NCBI RefSeq assembly: GCF_008830225.1
Contig: NZ_WAIE01000001.1
Coordinates: 372,001 to 436,000, forward strand
Length of the DNA stretch: 64,000 nt
DNA from: Pseudodesulfovibrio senegalensis
GTDB taxonomy: Bacteria > Desulfobacterota > Desulfovibrionia > Desulfovibrionales > Desulfovibrionaceae
Direction of reading: 5' to 3'
Shown here one piece after another: positions 1-8,177 of the stretch (its first letter is position 1; each line of letters starts with the position of its first letter). The translations under genes and the position numbers were made by a program. The notes beneath the pieces are model-generated. The model worked only from the letters and a program-made list of their open reading frames with translations, searched no databases and had not been told where the DNA came from.

Positions 1-912
1 AAGCTGGACTACTGGATGCAGGTGGACCAGTACATCGGCGGCATCGAGCACGCCATCCTGCATCTTTTGTACGCGCGTTTCTTCACCAAGCTGCTGCGCG
101 ACCTCGGCTATGCCACCACGGGCGAGCCGTTCGCCAACCTGCTCACGCAGGGCATGGTGCTCAAGGACGGGGCCAAGATGTCCAAGTCCAAGGGCAACGT
201 GGTCGGCCCCGGCGAGATGATCGCCAAATACGGCGCGGACGCCACCCGGCTGTTCATCCTGTTCGCGGCTCCGCCCGCCAAGGAACTGGAATGGTCGGAT
301 CGCGGCATCGAGGGCGCGTTCCGTTTCGTGAATCGCCTGTGGCGGCTTGTGGAAGACCTTGAGGCCGTGCTTTCTCCCGTGGATCCGTGCTCCTGCACGA
401 ATCCCGAATCCGAGGCCGCCAAGAGCCTGCGCCGCAAGGAGCACGACACCGTGCGCCGCGTGACCCGCGACATCGAGAACGAATTCCAGTTCAACACGGC
501 CATTGCCGCGGTCATGGAACTGGTCAACGAGTTGTACGGCTGCAAGGACGAATTGCGCGAAAGCGAACCTGAAGCCCTGAGCTCCGCCGTTGCCACGGCT
601 TTGACCCTGCTTTCCCCGGTCACCCCGCATGTGTGCGAGGAGCTTTGGTCCGCCACCGGGCATGAGAAGATGCTGGTGGCCCAGTCCTGGCCCGAATATG
701 ACGAGGCCGCGCTGGTCAAGGACGAGGTGACCGTGGTCATTCAGGTCAACGGCAAGGTGCGCGGCAAGATCAACGTTCCCAACAACGCGCCCAAGGACGA
801 GACCGAAAAGACCGCCATGGAGCAGGAGAACGTTGCCAAGCATCTGGAAGGCAAGACCGTTCGCAAGGTCATCGTCATTCCCAACAAGCTGGTCAATATC
901 GTGGTGGGCTGA
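1..912 (+). CDS. leuS: Leucyl-tRNA synthetase, C-terminal part (5' end outside window)
   Basis: This is the C-terminal third of a class I leucyl-tRNA synthetase, which charges tRNA-Leu in the cytoplasm. The reading frame is open from base 1 (it begins KLDYWMQVDQYIGG), so the true start lies upstream of the window. The class I signature KMSKSKGN is encoded at 175-198 and positions the ATP phosphates during activation. It is followed by the helical anticodon-binding domain and by the small C-terminal domain, whose typical ending is visible (VIQVNGKVRGK, then VRKVIVIPNKLVNIVVG). The gene ends with TGA and is followed directly by a strong terminator. Identity is secure; only the upstream portion is missing. 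Confidence 0.97.
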   Translation, partial: KLDYWMQVDQYIGGIEHAILHLLYARFFTKLLRDLGYATTGEPFANLLTQGMVLKDGAKMSKSKGNVVGPGEMIAKYGADATRLFILFAAPPAKELEWSDRGIEGAFRFVNRLWRLVEDLEAVLSPVDPCSCTNPESEAAKSLRRKEHDTVRRVTRDIENEFQFNTAIAAVMELVNELYGCKDELRESEPEALSSAVATALTLLSPVTPHVCEELWSATGHEKMLVAQSWPEYDEAALVKDEVTVVIQVNGKVRGKINVPNNAPKDETEKTAMEQENVAKHLEGKTVRKVIVIPNKLVNIVVG

Positions 913-934
913 CCTTCCCCGGAACAACATTGAA

Positions 935-971
935 AATCCCCGGCGCGGACTTCCGCGCCGGGGATTTTTTT
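935..971 (+). terminator. Rho-independent terminator of leuS
   Basis: A GC-rich hairpin (AATCCCCGGCGCGG pairing with CCGCGCCGGGGATT, three-base loop) is followed by a run of T. It lies 23 bases after the leuS stop. Confidence 0.9.
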
Positions 972-1003
972 GCGCTGGCGGGGGGGCCCCGGCTGCCATG
1001 GCT

Positions 1004-1381
1004 TTAGCGGGCCACGTAGTTGGCCAGCATTTTCTGCACACCCACCACGTCGGTACCGCTCTTGAGTTCCTTGATCAGCGGCTCGTGGCGGCCGGAAATC
1101 CAAATCTTGAGCTCGGCGTCGAGGTCGAAATGCCCGGCCGTTTCCACGCTGAATACGGTTATGGCGCGGTACGGCACGGAAAGGTAGTCTACCTTTTTGC
1201 CGGTGATACCCTGCTTGTCGATGAACATCAGTCGTTTATCCGTGAAAACGAACAGGTCGCGGATGACCTTGAATACGCGTTGCACGCGCTCGGCATCGCC
1301 CAGAATCGGGGCCAGTTCTTCCTGCATGTCCTCGGCGTTGATTTCCGAGGCATTGCCCATCAGTCCGTCAAGAAAGCCCAT
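1004..1381 (-). CDS. Bacterial PH-domain protein (YvbH/DUF1696-like)
   Basis: A 125-residue soluble protein with no signal peptide or membrane segment. The sequence fits the small bacterial pleckstrin-homology family: an N-terminal helix (MGFLDGLMGNAS), then alternating short beta strands such as DLFVFTDKRLMFID and VDYLSVPYRAITVFSVET, and a last amphipathic helix ending in LANYVAR. In this family the PH fold forms ring-like oligomers of unknown role. It is a single-gene unit, convergent with leuS and divergent from the RND operon. No catalytic motif is visible, and the cellular function is unknown. Confidence 0.75.
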   Translation of the reverse strand: MGFLDGLMGNASEINAEDMQEELAPILGDAERVQRVFKVIRDLFVFTDKRLMFIDKQGITGKKVDYLSVPYRAITVFSVETAGHFDLDAELKIWISGRHEPLIKELKSGTDVVGVQKMLANYVAR

Positions 1382-1440
1382 GGGAAACTCCTTTTTGTTT
1401 CGGACATGAAACCCGGTTTTCCTGAAAATGGCAACCGGGA

Positions 1441-1469
1441 TTGCTCGTGAAAAAGATATGTCGAATTAT
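1441..1469 (+). promoter_or_regulatory. Possible sigma-70 promoter of the RND operon
   Basis: TTGCTC and AATTAT are separated by 17 bases and lie 77 bases upstream of the adaptor-gene start. Both boxes are partial matches, so this is a weak assignment. Confidence 0.35.
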
Positions 1470-1545
1470 TATCAGCCTGTTGCGCAAAAATCATGAAAAG
1501 GATAGGAAAAACACTATTATTCCACTTCCAAACTTCGGGGGCATC

Positions 1546-2832
1546 ATGAACGCATCGCATTGTCAGGCGGCAATCCGCGCCTCACTTCTTCTTGTCGTGG
1601 TCTTGTCTGTTTTTGGGGCCTGTACCAAGAAGGACAACAAACGACAGGTGCCGGCTGTTCCGGTCAATGTGGTCAAGGCCGAGACTCGCGATGCAGAACG
1701 CCTTCTCGACGCCGTGGGCACGGTCAAGGCGTCCAACTCCGTGACCGTCAAGCCGCAGGTGGAAGGGCGCATATTGCGCATTCATTTTCTGGACGGCGAT
1801 AAGGTGGAAGCCGGGCAGTTGCTGTATACCATAGACCCCGGAACCTATTCCTATTCCCACTCCGGTGCGCTGGCCGACGTGGCCAAGGATCGCGCGGACG
1901 CGGAAATGGCCCGCAAGGACTTCATGCGCTTCAAGGCGTTGATGGAGCAGGGCGTTGTCTCGCGCGACGAGTACGAGCAGAAGCAGACCGCCTACCAGAC
2001 TGCGCGCAAGGCCATGGAATCCGACATGGCGCAGGCAGGAATCGCGGGCAAGAAGGTCAGCTATACGCGTATATCCTCGCCCATCGACGGCATTGCCGGC
2101 AGCACCATTCTGGACGAGGGCAACCTTGTTGTGGCGGACCAGAGCGAGCTGGTGGTGATCAAGACCGTTGCCCCGGCCGACATCACGTTTTCCATTCCCG
2201 GCAAGTATCTCTCCATGGTGCGCTCCCGGGCCGTGGACGAAAATCTCAAGGTCCGGGCCATTCCTGCGCTGGGTGCGGCCAACCCGGTGTTGGGCGAGCT
2301 GACCTTTGTGGACAACTGGATCAACACGGCCACCGGCATGATCAACCTCAAGGCCCGTTTTGCCAACGAAGACAGGAATCTCTGGCCCGGTCAGTTCGTA
2401 ACCATTCAACTGATTCTGGGCGTGCTCGACAATGTTGTGCATGTTCCCACGCAGGCCGTGCAAAAGGGGCCGGACGGCGACTTCGTCTATGTGGTCAAGG
2501 ACGGCAAGGCCGTGGTCACCCCGGTCTCCGTGATCATGAGCTCGGTTGACGACGTGGTGGTGGACAAGGGGCTGAGCCCGGGCGATCAGATCATTGTGGA
2601 CGGCATGTTCCGCCTGTATCCCAATGCTCCGGTGGCAGTGAAAAAGACGCTCCCTGCCTCAAAGCCCGCCACTCCCGCGGCAGCGAAACAAGCGGATTCA
2701 AGCGAAAACGATTCCGCCAATGCCACGGCCGCCAATGCCACGGCCGCCCCCGAACCGGCCGACGCGCCCGTCCCTGCTGATGCCGCCAATGCAACGGGTG
2801 CTGGCGAAGCCTCCACCGGGGGAGAATCCTGA
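1546..2832 (+). CDS. RND efflux periplasmic adaptor (membrane fusion) lipoprotein
   Basis: A 428-residue AcrA/MexA-type adaptor that would link an inner-membrane RND pump to an outer-membrane channel. The ATG at 1546 is preferred over an in-frame start 35 codons upstream because it is immediately followed by a lipoprotein signal (hydrophobic LLLVVVLSV, then FGAC). Visible parts are the lipoyl half-motifs around VKPQVEGRILRIHFLDGDKVEAGQLLY and SYTRISSPIDGIAG, a helical hairpin between them (ADAEMARKDFMRFKALMEQG), and the beta-barrel and membrane-proximal regions. The last 45 or so residues are an Ala/Pro/Asp-rich low-complexity tail, unusual for the family and probably disordered. The stop overlaps the start of the pump gene by one base, so translation is coupled. 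Substrate cannot be predicted. Confidence 0.92.
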   Translation: MNASHCQAAIRASLLLVVVLSVFGACTKKDNKRQVPAVPVNVVKAETRDAERLLDAVGTVKASNSVTVKPQVEGRILRIHFLDGDKVEAGQLLYTIDPGTYSYSHSGALADVAKDRADAEMARKDFMRFKALMEQGVVSRDEYEQKQTAYQTARKAMESDMAQAGIAGKKVSYTRISSPIDGIAGSTILDEGNLVVADQSELVVIKTVAPADITFSIPGKYLSMVRSRAVDENLKVRAIPALGAANPVLGELTFVDNWINTATGMINLKARFANEDRNLWPGQFVTIQLILGVLDNVVHVPTQAVQKGPDGDFVYVVKDGKAVVTPVSVIMSSVDDVVVDKGLSPGDQIIVDGMFRLYPNAPVAVKKTLPASKPATPAAAKQADSSENDSANATAANATAAPEPADAPVPADAANATGAGEASTGGES

Positions 2833-5800
2833 TGCAGATCACGGAACTTTTCATCAAACGTCCGGTCATGACCACGCTGGTCATGCTGGGCATGTTGTTT
2901 TTCGGCCTTGTGGCCTACACGAGCATGCCGGTCAGCTACCTGCCTGCCGTGGAGTTCCCCACCGTGGAAGTGACCGCATCGCTGGCGGGCGCCAACCCGC
3001 GCACCATGGCCTCCAGCGTGGCCTCGCCCCTCGAGCGTGAATTCTCGTCCATTGCCGGGCTGGAATCCATGAGTTCGGTCAACTCGTTGGGCAGCACGTC
3101 CGTTATTCTCCAATTCGCGTTGGACAGGGATATCGACAGCGCGGCCATGGACGTGCAGGCCGCCATTTCCCGTGCGGACGGCGACCTGCCCGACAACATG
3201 ACCGATAAACCGAGCTTCGAGAAGGTCAACCCTGCGGACAGCCCCATCATCTATCTTTCCATGGGCTCGAAAACCCTGCCCATGTCCACGGTCAACGACT
3301 ATGCCAAGACCTTCCTGACCCAGTCCATTTCCATGATTCCCGGCGTGGCGCAGGTCATCCTCTACGGCGAAAAGCAGTATGCCGTGCGCATTCGTCTGGA
3401 CCCGAGGGAACTGGCCTCGCGCGGACTGGGCATCGACGAGGTGCGCACGGCCGTGGAAGAGGCCAACCAGAACCTGCCGCTGGGAACCCTTGAGGGCGCG
3501 CAGCAGTCTCTGACGGTGGATGCGGACGGGCAGTTGTTCAAGGCCTACGAATACAAGGATCTCGTGGTAGCCTACAAGGACGGACAGCCCGTGCGGCTGA
3601 CCGATCTGGGCGTGGTCGAGGACGGGGTCAAGGATGAGCGGTTCAGTTCATGGTACAACGGCTCCCACAACCTGACCATCGCGGTCAAACGGCAGCCCGG
3701 CACCAACACCATTGCCATTGTGAAAAAAATTCGCGAGATGCTGCCCGGCATCACCGCGCAGATGCCCGCGTCCATCGATCTTACCGTGGTCTACGACAAG
3801 AGCGAATTCATCAAGGAATCCGTGCAGGACGTGAAGTTCACGCTGGCCCTTGCCGTGGCGCTGGTGATCATGGTTGTCTTCATTTTCCTGCGCAACCTTG
3901 CCAGTACCTTCATTTCATCCATTGCCATCCCGTTTTCCATCGTGGCCACGTTCGCGGTCATGTACGAGTTGGGCTTTACCCTCGATACCTTCTCGCTCAT
4001 GGCCCTTACACTATCAGTCGGGTTCGTGGTGGACGACGCCATCGTCATGATCGAAAACGTGGTGCGCCATCTGGAAATGGGCAAGAAGCCCATGCAGGCG
4101 GCCATCGACGGCGCGGGCGAGATCGGGTTCACCATCATTTCCATGACCCTGTCGCTGGCCATCGTGTTCGTGCCCATCATGTTCATGGCGGGCATCATTG
4201 GTCGCGTACTGCACGAGCTGGCCATGACCATTACTGTGGCGGTCCTTGTTTCCGGCGTTGTTTCGCTTTCGCTCACGCCCATGCTGGCCAGCCGTCTGCT
4301 GCGGGAAAAGAGCCGCATTGCCGAGTCCGACCCGTTGTTCGACACGCTGATCCGCTTGTATCGCACGAGCCTGCGTTTCTGTCTGGACCACCGCTTCGGC
4401 ACCATGATGTTTTCCGTGGGGCTGCTGGCATTCACCGCCTGGCTGTTCATCATCATTCCCAAGGGCTTCCTGCCCGCGGACGACGAGGGCGTGTTCATGG
4501 GCTTCGTCCAGGCCCGGCAGGGCATATCCTATGATTCCATGCTCGAGCACCAGAAACAGCTCATGCCCATCATGAGCGCGCACCCGGCCATCAAGGACCA
4601 GATTCAGATCGTGGGCGTGCCGCTGGCCAACCAGGGCATGAACATCGCCGTGCTCAAGGATGCAAGCGAGCGCGATTCCATCGACACGGTCATTGGTCAG
4701 CTCATGGGGCCGGTCAACTCCATTCCGGGCATGGCCTGTTTCCTCGTGAATCCGCCCATGATCCAGATCGGCGGCAAGCAGGCCAAGGGCGATTACCTGT
4801 TCACGCTGCTTTCGCCCAGTTCGGACACCCTGTACGAGGATGCCCGCAAGTTCGGGCAGGCCCTGCGCAAGCAGCCGGGCATCATCGGCGTGAACAGCGA
4901 CATGCAGATATCCGGTCCGCAGGTGGCCGTGGAAATTGACCGCGACCTGGCTTCCAGCCTCGGGGTTTCCGTGCAACAGATCGAAAGCGCCCTGTTCACG
5001 GCCTACGGCGAACGGCAGATATCCACCATTTATGCAAGCACCGACGAGTACAAGGTCATCATGCAGCTGGCGCCGGATTTCCAGAAGAACGACGACGCCC
5101 TGACCATGCTGTACGTGCGCTCGGATGACGGCAGTCTGGTGCGGCTGGACGCCCTGTGCAATATCAGCCAGGAACTCGGCCCCATGACCATCAACCATAC
5201 CGGCCAGCTCGAATCGGTCTCCTTTGCCTTCAGTGGCGTTCCGGGTACCAGCATGGGGCAGGTGACCGCAGACGTGCAGAAGTTGGCGGACCAGACCATA
5301 TCGGACGCGGTGACCACCAAGTTCGAAGGTTCGGCGGGCGCGTTTGCCGAGTCCATGAACAGCCTGTACTTCCTGTTGGTCATCGCCATCGTGGCCATCT
5401 ATATCCTGCTCGGATCCCTGTACGAGTCGTTCATTCATCCCATAACCATTCTCTCGGGCCTGCCGTCGGCGGCCATGGGCGGCCTGCTCACGCTATTGCT
5501 GTTCGGCTGCACCCTGGACCTCTATGGCATGGTCGGGTTGATCATGCTCATCGGTATCGTGAAAAAGAACTCCATCATGGTGGTGGACTTTGCCATCGAG
5601 GCGGAAAAGCGCGGCAAGAACGCCGAGGACGCTGCGTTCGAGGGCGCCATCACCCGCTTCAGGCCCATCATCATGACCACGTTGGCAGCCATCATGGGCA
5701 CGCTGCCCATCGCGCTGGGCATTGGCGCGGGCGCGGACGTGCGTCGTCCCCTCGGCCTTGCCGTGGTGGGCGGGCTGGTGCTTTCGCAGGTGGTTACCCT

Positions 5801-5897
5801 GTACCTGACCCCGGTGTTCTACACCTACATGGACGACCTCCAGAAGTGGCTGGACAAAAAGGTCGGGACAATCGAGCAAGCCGAACAGGGCGCATAG
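2832..5897 (+). CDS. RND multidrug efflux pump, AcrB/HAE1 family
   Basis: A 1021-residue inner-membrane proton antiporter of the hydrophobe/amphiphile efflux family. The protein begins MQITELFIKRPVMTTLVML, the usual TM1 opening. It has the two large periplasmic loops and twelve expected membrane helices. The proton-relay Asp pair is visible in TM4 (VGFVVDDAIVMIENV) and the matching Lys in TM10 (IVKKNSIMVVDFAIEAEKR). Length matches AcrB/MdtB-type pumps. It is translationally coupled to the adaptor gene. No TolC-type outer-membrane gene follows, so the pump must use a channel encoded elsewhere. Shorter than AcrB and closer in feel to MdtBC-type pumps; substrate unknown. Confidence 0.95.
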   Translation: MQITELFIKRPVMTTLVMLGMLFFGLVAYTSMPVSYLPAVEFPTVEVTASLAGANPRTMASSVASPLEREFSSIAGLESMSSVNSLGSTSVILQFALDRDIDSAAMDVQAAISRADGDLPDNMTDKPSFEKVNPADSPIIYLSMGSKTLPMSTVNDYAKTFLTQSISMIPGVAQVILYGEKQYAVRIRLDPRELASRGLGIDEVRTAVEEANQNLPLGTLEGAQQSLTVDADGQLFKAYEYKDLVVAYKDGQPVRLTDLGVVEDGVKDERFSSWYNGSHNLTIAVKRQPGTNTIAIVKKIREMLPGITAQMPASIDLTVVYDKSEFIKESVQDVKFTLALAVALVIMVVFIFLRNLASTFISSIAIPFSIVATFAVMYELGFTLDTFSLMALTLSVGFVVDDAIVMIENVVRHLEMGKKPMQAAIDGAGEIGFTIISMTLSLAIVFVPIMFMAGIIGRVLHELAMTITVAVLVSGVVSLSLTPMLASRLLREKSRIAESDPLFDTLIRLYRTSLRFCLDHRFGTMMFSVGLLAFTAWLFIIIPKGFLPADDEGVFMGFVQARQGISYDSMLEHQKQLMPIMSAHPAIKDQIQIVGVPLANQGMNIAVLKDASERDSIDTVIGQLMGPVNSIPGMACFLVNPPMIQIGGKQAKGDYLFTLLSPSSDTLYEDARKFGQALRKQPGIIGVNSDMQISGPQVAVEIDRDLASSLGVSVQQIESALFTAYGERQISTIYASTDEYKVIMQLAPDFQKNDDALTMLYVRSDDGSLVRLDALCNISQELGPMTINHTGQLESVSFAFSGVPGTSMGQVTADVQKLADQTISDAVTTKFEGSAGAFAESMNSLYFLLVIAIVAIYILLGSLYESFIHPITILSGLPSAAMGGLLTLLLFGCTLDLYGMVGLIMLIGIVKKNSIMVVDFAIEAEKRGKNAEDAAFEGAITRFRPIIMTTLAAIMGTLPIALGIGAGADVRRPLGLAVVGGLVLSQVVTLYLTPVFYTYMDDLQKWLDKKVGTIEQAEQGA

Positions 5898-5936
5898 CCC
5901 CAAGGGAAGTCGCGGCGATTGCCGCAGGAAATATGA

Positions 5937-5975
5937 TAAAAAAAGGGAGAGGCCTCGGCCTCTCCCTTTTTTGTT
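5937..5975. terminator. Bidirectional terminator between the RND operon and the octaheme gene
   Basis: AAAAAAGGGAGAGGC and GCCTCTCCCTTTTTT form a near-perfect inverted repeat with A and T runs on both sides, so it can stop transcripts arriving from either convergent operon. Confidence 0.9.
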
Positions 5976-5991
5976 CGGATGCGGATCGCGT

Positions 5992-7380
5992 CTATTGCTT
6001 CTTGTTGAAGATTTCCGGTGGCCGCGTGGTGTCGCCCGTGGCATTGGGGAAGTCCGGGTAGCGGTATGCCTTGGTGTTGGTGTCTACGAGATGCCGCGCC
6101 TCTTCCATGAAGCGGTTGAAGCGGTGCTTGCATTCGTAGAACCCGTGCCACCATGCATAGTCCGGGGCCATCATCATGGCGCCCATGCGCGCACGGCGTC
6201 CTTCATGGTGCCAGAGTTCATAGAATTCGACCTCCAGCGCCTCGTCGAAGAACTTGGTCTTGTCCAGCAGTCCCTTGGCGTACAGGTCGTCCAGCATCTT
6301 CTTGGCGGGCTTGAAGTACACTTCGTTGTATTCATGCACCGCGGTGTCGAAGTCCACATAGAAGTCTTCCACCCATGCCTTGCCGTGGCACTGCAGGCAG
6401 ATTTTCTTCATCTTGTCGCGTTCCACCTTCCAGTCGGTCTGGGCCGGGAAGGGCTTGAAGTCCTGCGGGCGTACCGTGAGCGGGGCCTGTGTTTCCCAGG
6501 ATATGCGCTCGGTGACGTCGTGCGTGGTCAAGACCGAACCCGAGCCGGACATGTGGCAGGACGCACAGGTGGGCGCACGGTAATCGATGCCCGGAGTCCA
6601 TGCGCCCGGTGCCGAGTTCCAGTTGTATTCCTGCTTGAAGGCCTGATAAATGTCGCCGTGCTTGGATTCGTTGTAGATTTCGATTTGCGGATGGTCCGGT
6701 CCGAGGTGGCATTGGCCGCAGGTTTCGGGTTTGCGCGCCTCCATGACCGAGAAGCGGTGACGGGTATGGCAGCTGGTGCAGCTGCCGAGGCTGCCGTCAA
6801 GGTTGACCCTGCCCACGCCCACGTTGGGCCATGTGGACGAGTCCAGCTTGCCGTCCGTGACCTTGAGCACGGTGCCGTGGCAGTAATAGCAGCCGGTCTT
6901 GCGTTCGTTGTCCGAGTTCATGCCGCCGTTGAGCCACGGGTCCAGCTTCCACATGATCTCGATGGTGTTGGCGTGCTTGCTTTTGGCGTACTGTTTGACC
7001 TCGTCCGGGTGGCAGCGGGAACAGTCCTTGGGCGTCACGGCCGAGGCAATGGGGATGAAGTACCGCTTTTCGCCGTAGGGCATGTCTCCCCGGGAGTAGT
7101 ACTGCTCGTGGTCGCGGCTGATGTCCAGATCGCCGGGCTGGGCCTGATGGCAGTCCAGACAGGTAATGTTGGCCGATGCATGGCGGCTCATGGTCCAGTC
7201 CGCGAATATGCCTGCTGTCTGCTGCTTGTGGCATTCGATGCAGGCTATTGCCTGCTCGGGCATGCCGCGTTCGATCCTGAATTCCCGCGCCTTGGGAAAA
7301 TTCTGTGCCGCAAACGCGGTCGCTGTGGCCAGCAGGGCCGTTGCAATGCCGATGGCGATACCAATGGTGCGCGTCCTCAT
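5992..7380 (-). CDS. Octaheme c-type cytochrome, hydroxylamine oxidoreductase (HAO) family
   Basis: A 462-residue periplasmic cytochrome with a Sec signal (hydrophobic IGIAIGIATALLATATAFA). It has exactly eight CXXCH haem-attachment motifs, near residues 47, 74, 120, 164, 201, 221, 272 and 328, which is the HAO count and layout. Pentahaem NrfA would have five with a CXXCK. After the last motif come the segment MMMAPDYAWWHGFYE and a C-terminal helical region. Family members either oxidise hydroxylamine or hydrazine, or (in the HaoA group without the Tyr-haem cross-link) reduce nitrite or hydroxylamine. Pairing with a NapC/NrfH-type quinol dehydrogenase 24 bases upstream argues for the reductive direction in an anaerobe. 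Shorter than nitrifier HAO (roughly 550 residues). Whether the cross-linking Tyr is present needs an alignment. Confidence 0.85.
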   Translation of the reverse strand: MRTRTIGIAIGIATALLATATAFAAQNFPKAREFRIERGMPEQAIACIECHKQQTAGIFADWTMSRHASANITCLDCHQAQPGDLDISRDHEQYYSRGDMPYGEKRYFIPIASAVTPKDCSRCHPDEVKQYAKSKHANTIEIMWKLDPWLNGGMNSDNERKTGCYYCHGTVLKVTDGKLDSSTWPNVGVGRVNLDGSLGSCTSCHTRHRFSVMEARKPETCGQCHLGPDHPQIEIYNESKHGDIYQAFKQEYNWNSAPGAWTPGIDYRAPTCASCHMSGSGSVLTTHDVTERISWETQAPLTVRPQDFKPFPAQTDWKVERDKMKKICLQCHGKAWVEDFYVDFDTAVHEYNEVYFKPAKKMLDDLYAKGLLDKTKFFDEALEVEFYELWHHEGRRARMGAMMMAPDYAWWHGFYECKHRFNRFMEEARHLVDTNTKAYRYPDFPNATGDTTRPPEIFNKKQ

Positions 7381-7404
7381 TGCCGATTCTCCTTCATGTT
7401 TTTC

Positions 7405-7971
7405 TTAGAATGACGCAAGCCCCGGCGCGACGTATGGCGCGGAGAACTGTTTGTATTTGTAATAGGTGCGGTCCACGTGCACGAGATTGCTGTGGCAGTC
7501 CGTGCAGCGGTATTCGTAGCCCGGGCGGGGGTAGAGCACCTGCCTGTGGGCGAGCATGGCCCCGCGGCTGCCGGGCAGGTGCAGGATGTTGCGGTGGCAC
7601 TTCATGCATTGGTCGTTGTCCAGCGTATCGTACACCCGCTGGCGCATGACCGCGCGGTCGTAGTTTTCCGCGCCGCCCGTGAAATGGGAAACCACGTCCT
7701 TGATGCCGTGGAAGGTCTTGGAAAAGAAGAAATCTACGGTGTCATGGGGCGCGGGCAGATGACAGTCCATACAGTCCGCCACCACCCCCTGCGCGTTGTT
7801 GGCGTGGGTGGATGCCTGCCATGCCAGGAATGCGGGCCGTATTTCGTGGCAGGAGGAACAAAAGCCCGGCGTGGAGGTGCGGACCATGGTGTAGTAGGTC
7901 ATGCTGAACAGGGGAAAGGCGATGAGAATGCCCAATCCCACGAGCAGTATCGTTTTGGTGCCGCGTTTCAT
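7405..7971 (-). CDS. NapC/NirT/NrfH-type tetraheme membrane cytochrome c
   Basis: A 188-residue quinol-oxidising cytochrome with a single N-terminal membrane anchor (KTILLVGLGILIAFPLFSM) and a periplasmic domain. Four CXXCH motifs are present (near residues 38, 67, 122 and 156). The family is known to take electrons from menaquinol and pass them to a periplasmic partner reductase. It is the first gene of a two-gene minus-strand operon; the octaheme protein begins 24 bases downstream and is the obvious electron acceptor. The arrangement parallels nrfHA and the haoCA pair of Campylobacterota. Purine-rich GGGAGA before the ATG is the likely ribosome site. Confidence 0.9.
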   Translation of the reverse strand: MKRGTKTILLVGLGILIAFPLFSMTYYTMVRTSTPGFCSSCHEIRPAFLAWQASTHANNAQGVVADCMDCHLPAPHDTVDFFFSKTFHGIKDVVSHFTGGAENYDRAVMRQRVYDTLDNDQCMKCHRNILHLPGSRGAMLAHRQVLYPRPGYEYRCTDCHSNLVHVDRTYYKYKQFSAPYVAPGLASF

Positions 7972-8116
7972 GTGCGTTCGTCTCCCGGTCTATCCATAAA
8001 AAAGCTTACATTGTCTTACATAAACACGTTGGATAATAATGTACACGATAATTTTGGAAAAAATAATCCTCGACACGGAAGGGCCCGAGTCTACATGGTT
8101 TTGATGGCACGCGGAG

Positions 8117-8162
8117 ACGCAAAAAGGCGGGCGCTTTCATGAAAGCGCCCGCCTTTTTGCGT
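8117..8162. terminator. Strong terminator at the 3' end of the acyltransferase gene
   Basis: ACGCAAAAAGGCGGGCGCTT and its complement form a long inverted repeat around a short loop. On the minus strand the stem ends in a T-rich stretch just after the stop of the acyltransferase gene. Confidence 0.85.
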
Positions 8163-8177
8163 GAAGGATTCGTCGCG

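Noticed and set aside
5992-7380. Identification of the octaheme protein as pentahaem nitrite reductase NrfA or an octaheme nitrite reductase
   Set aside because: Eight standard CXXCH motifs and no CXXCK are seen. This fits HAO better; tetrathionate-reductase-type octahemes remain a minor alternative.
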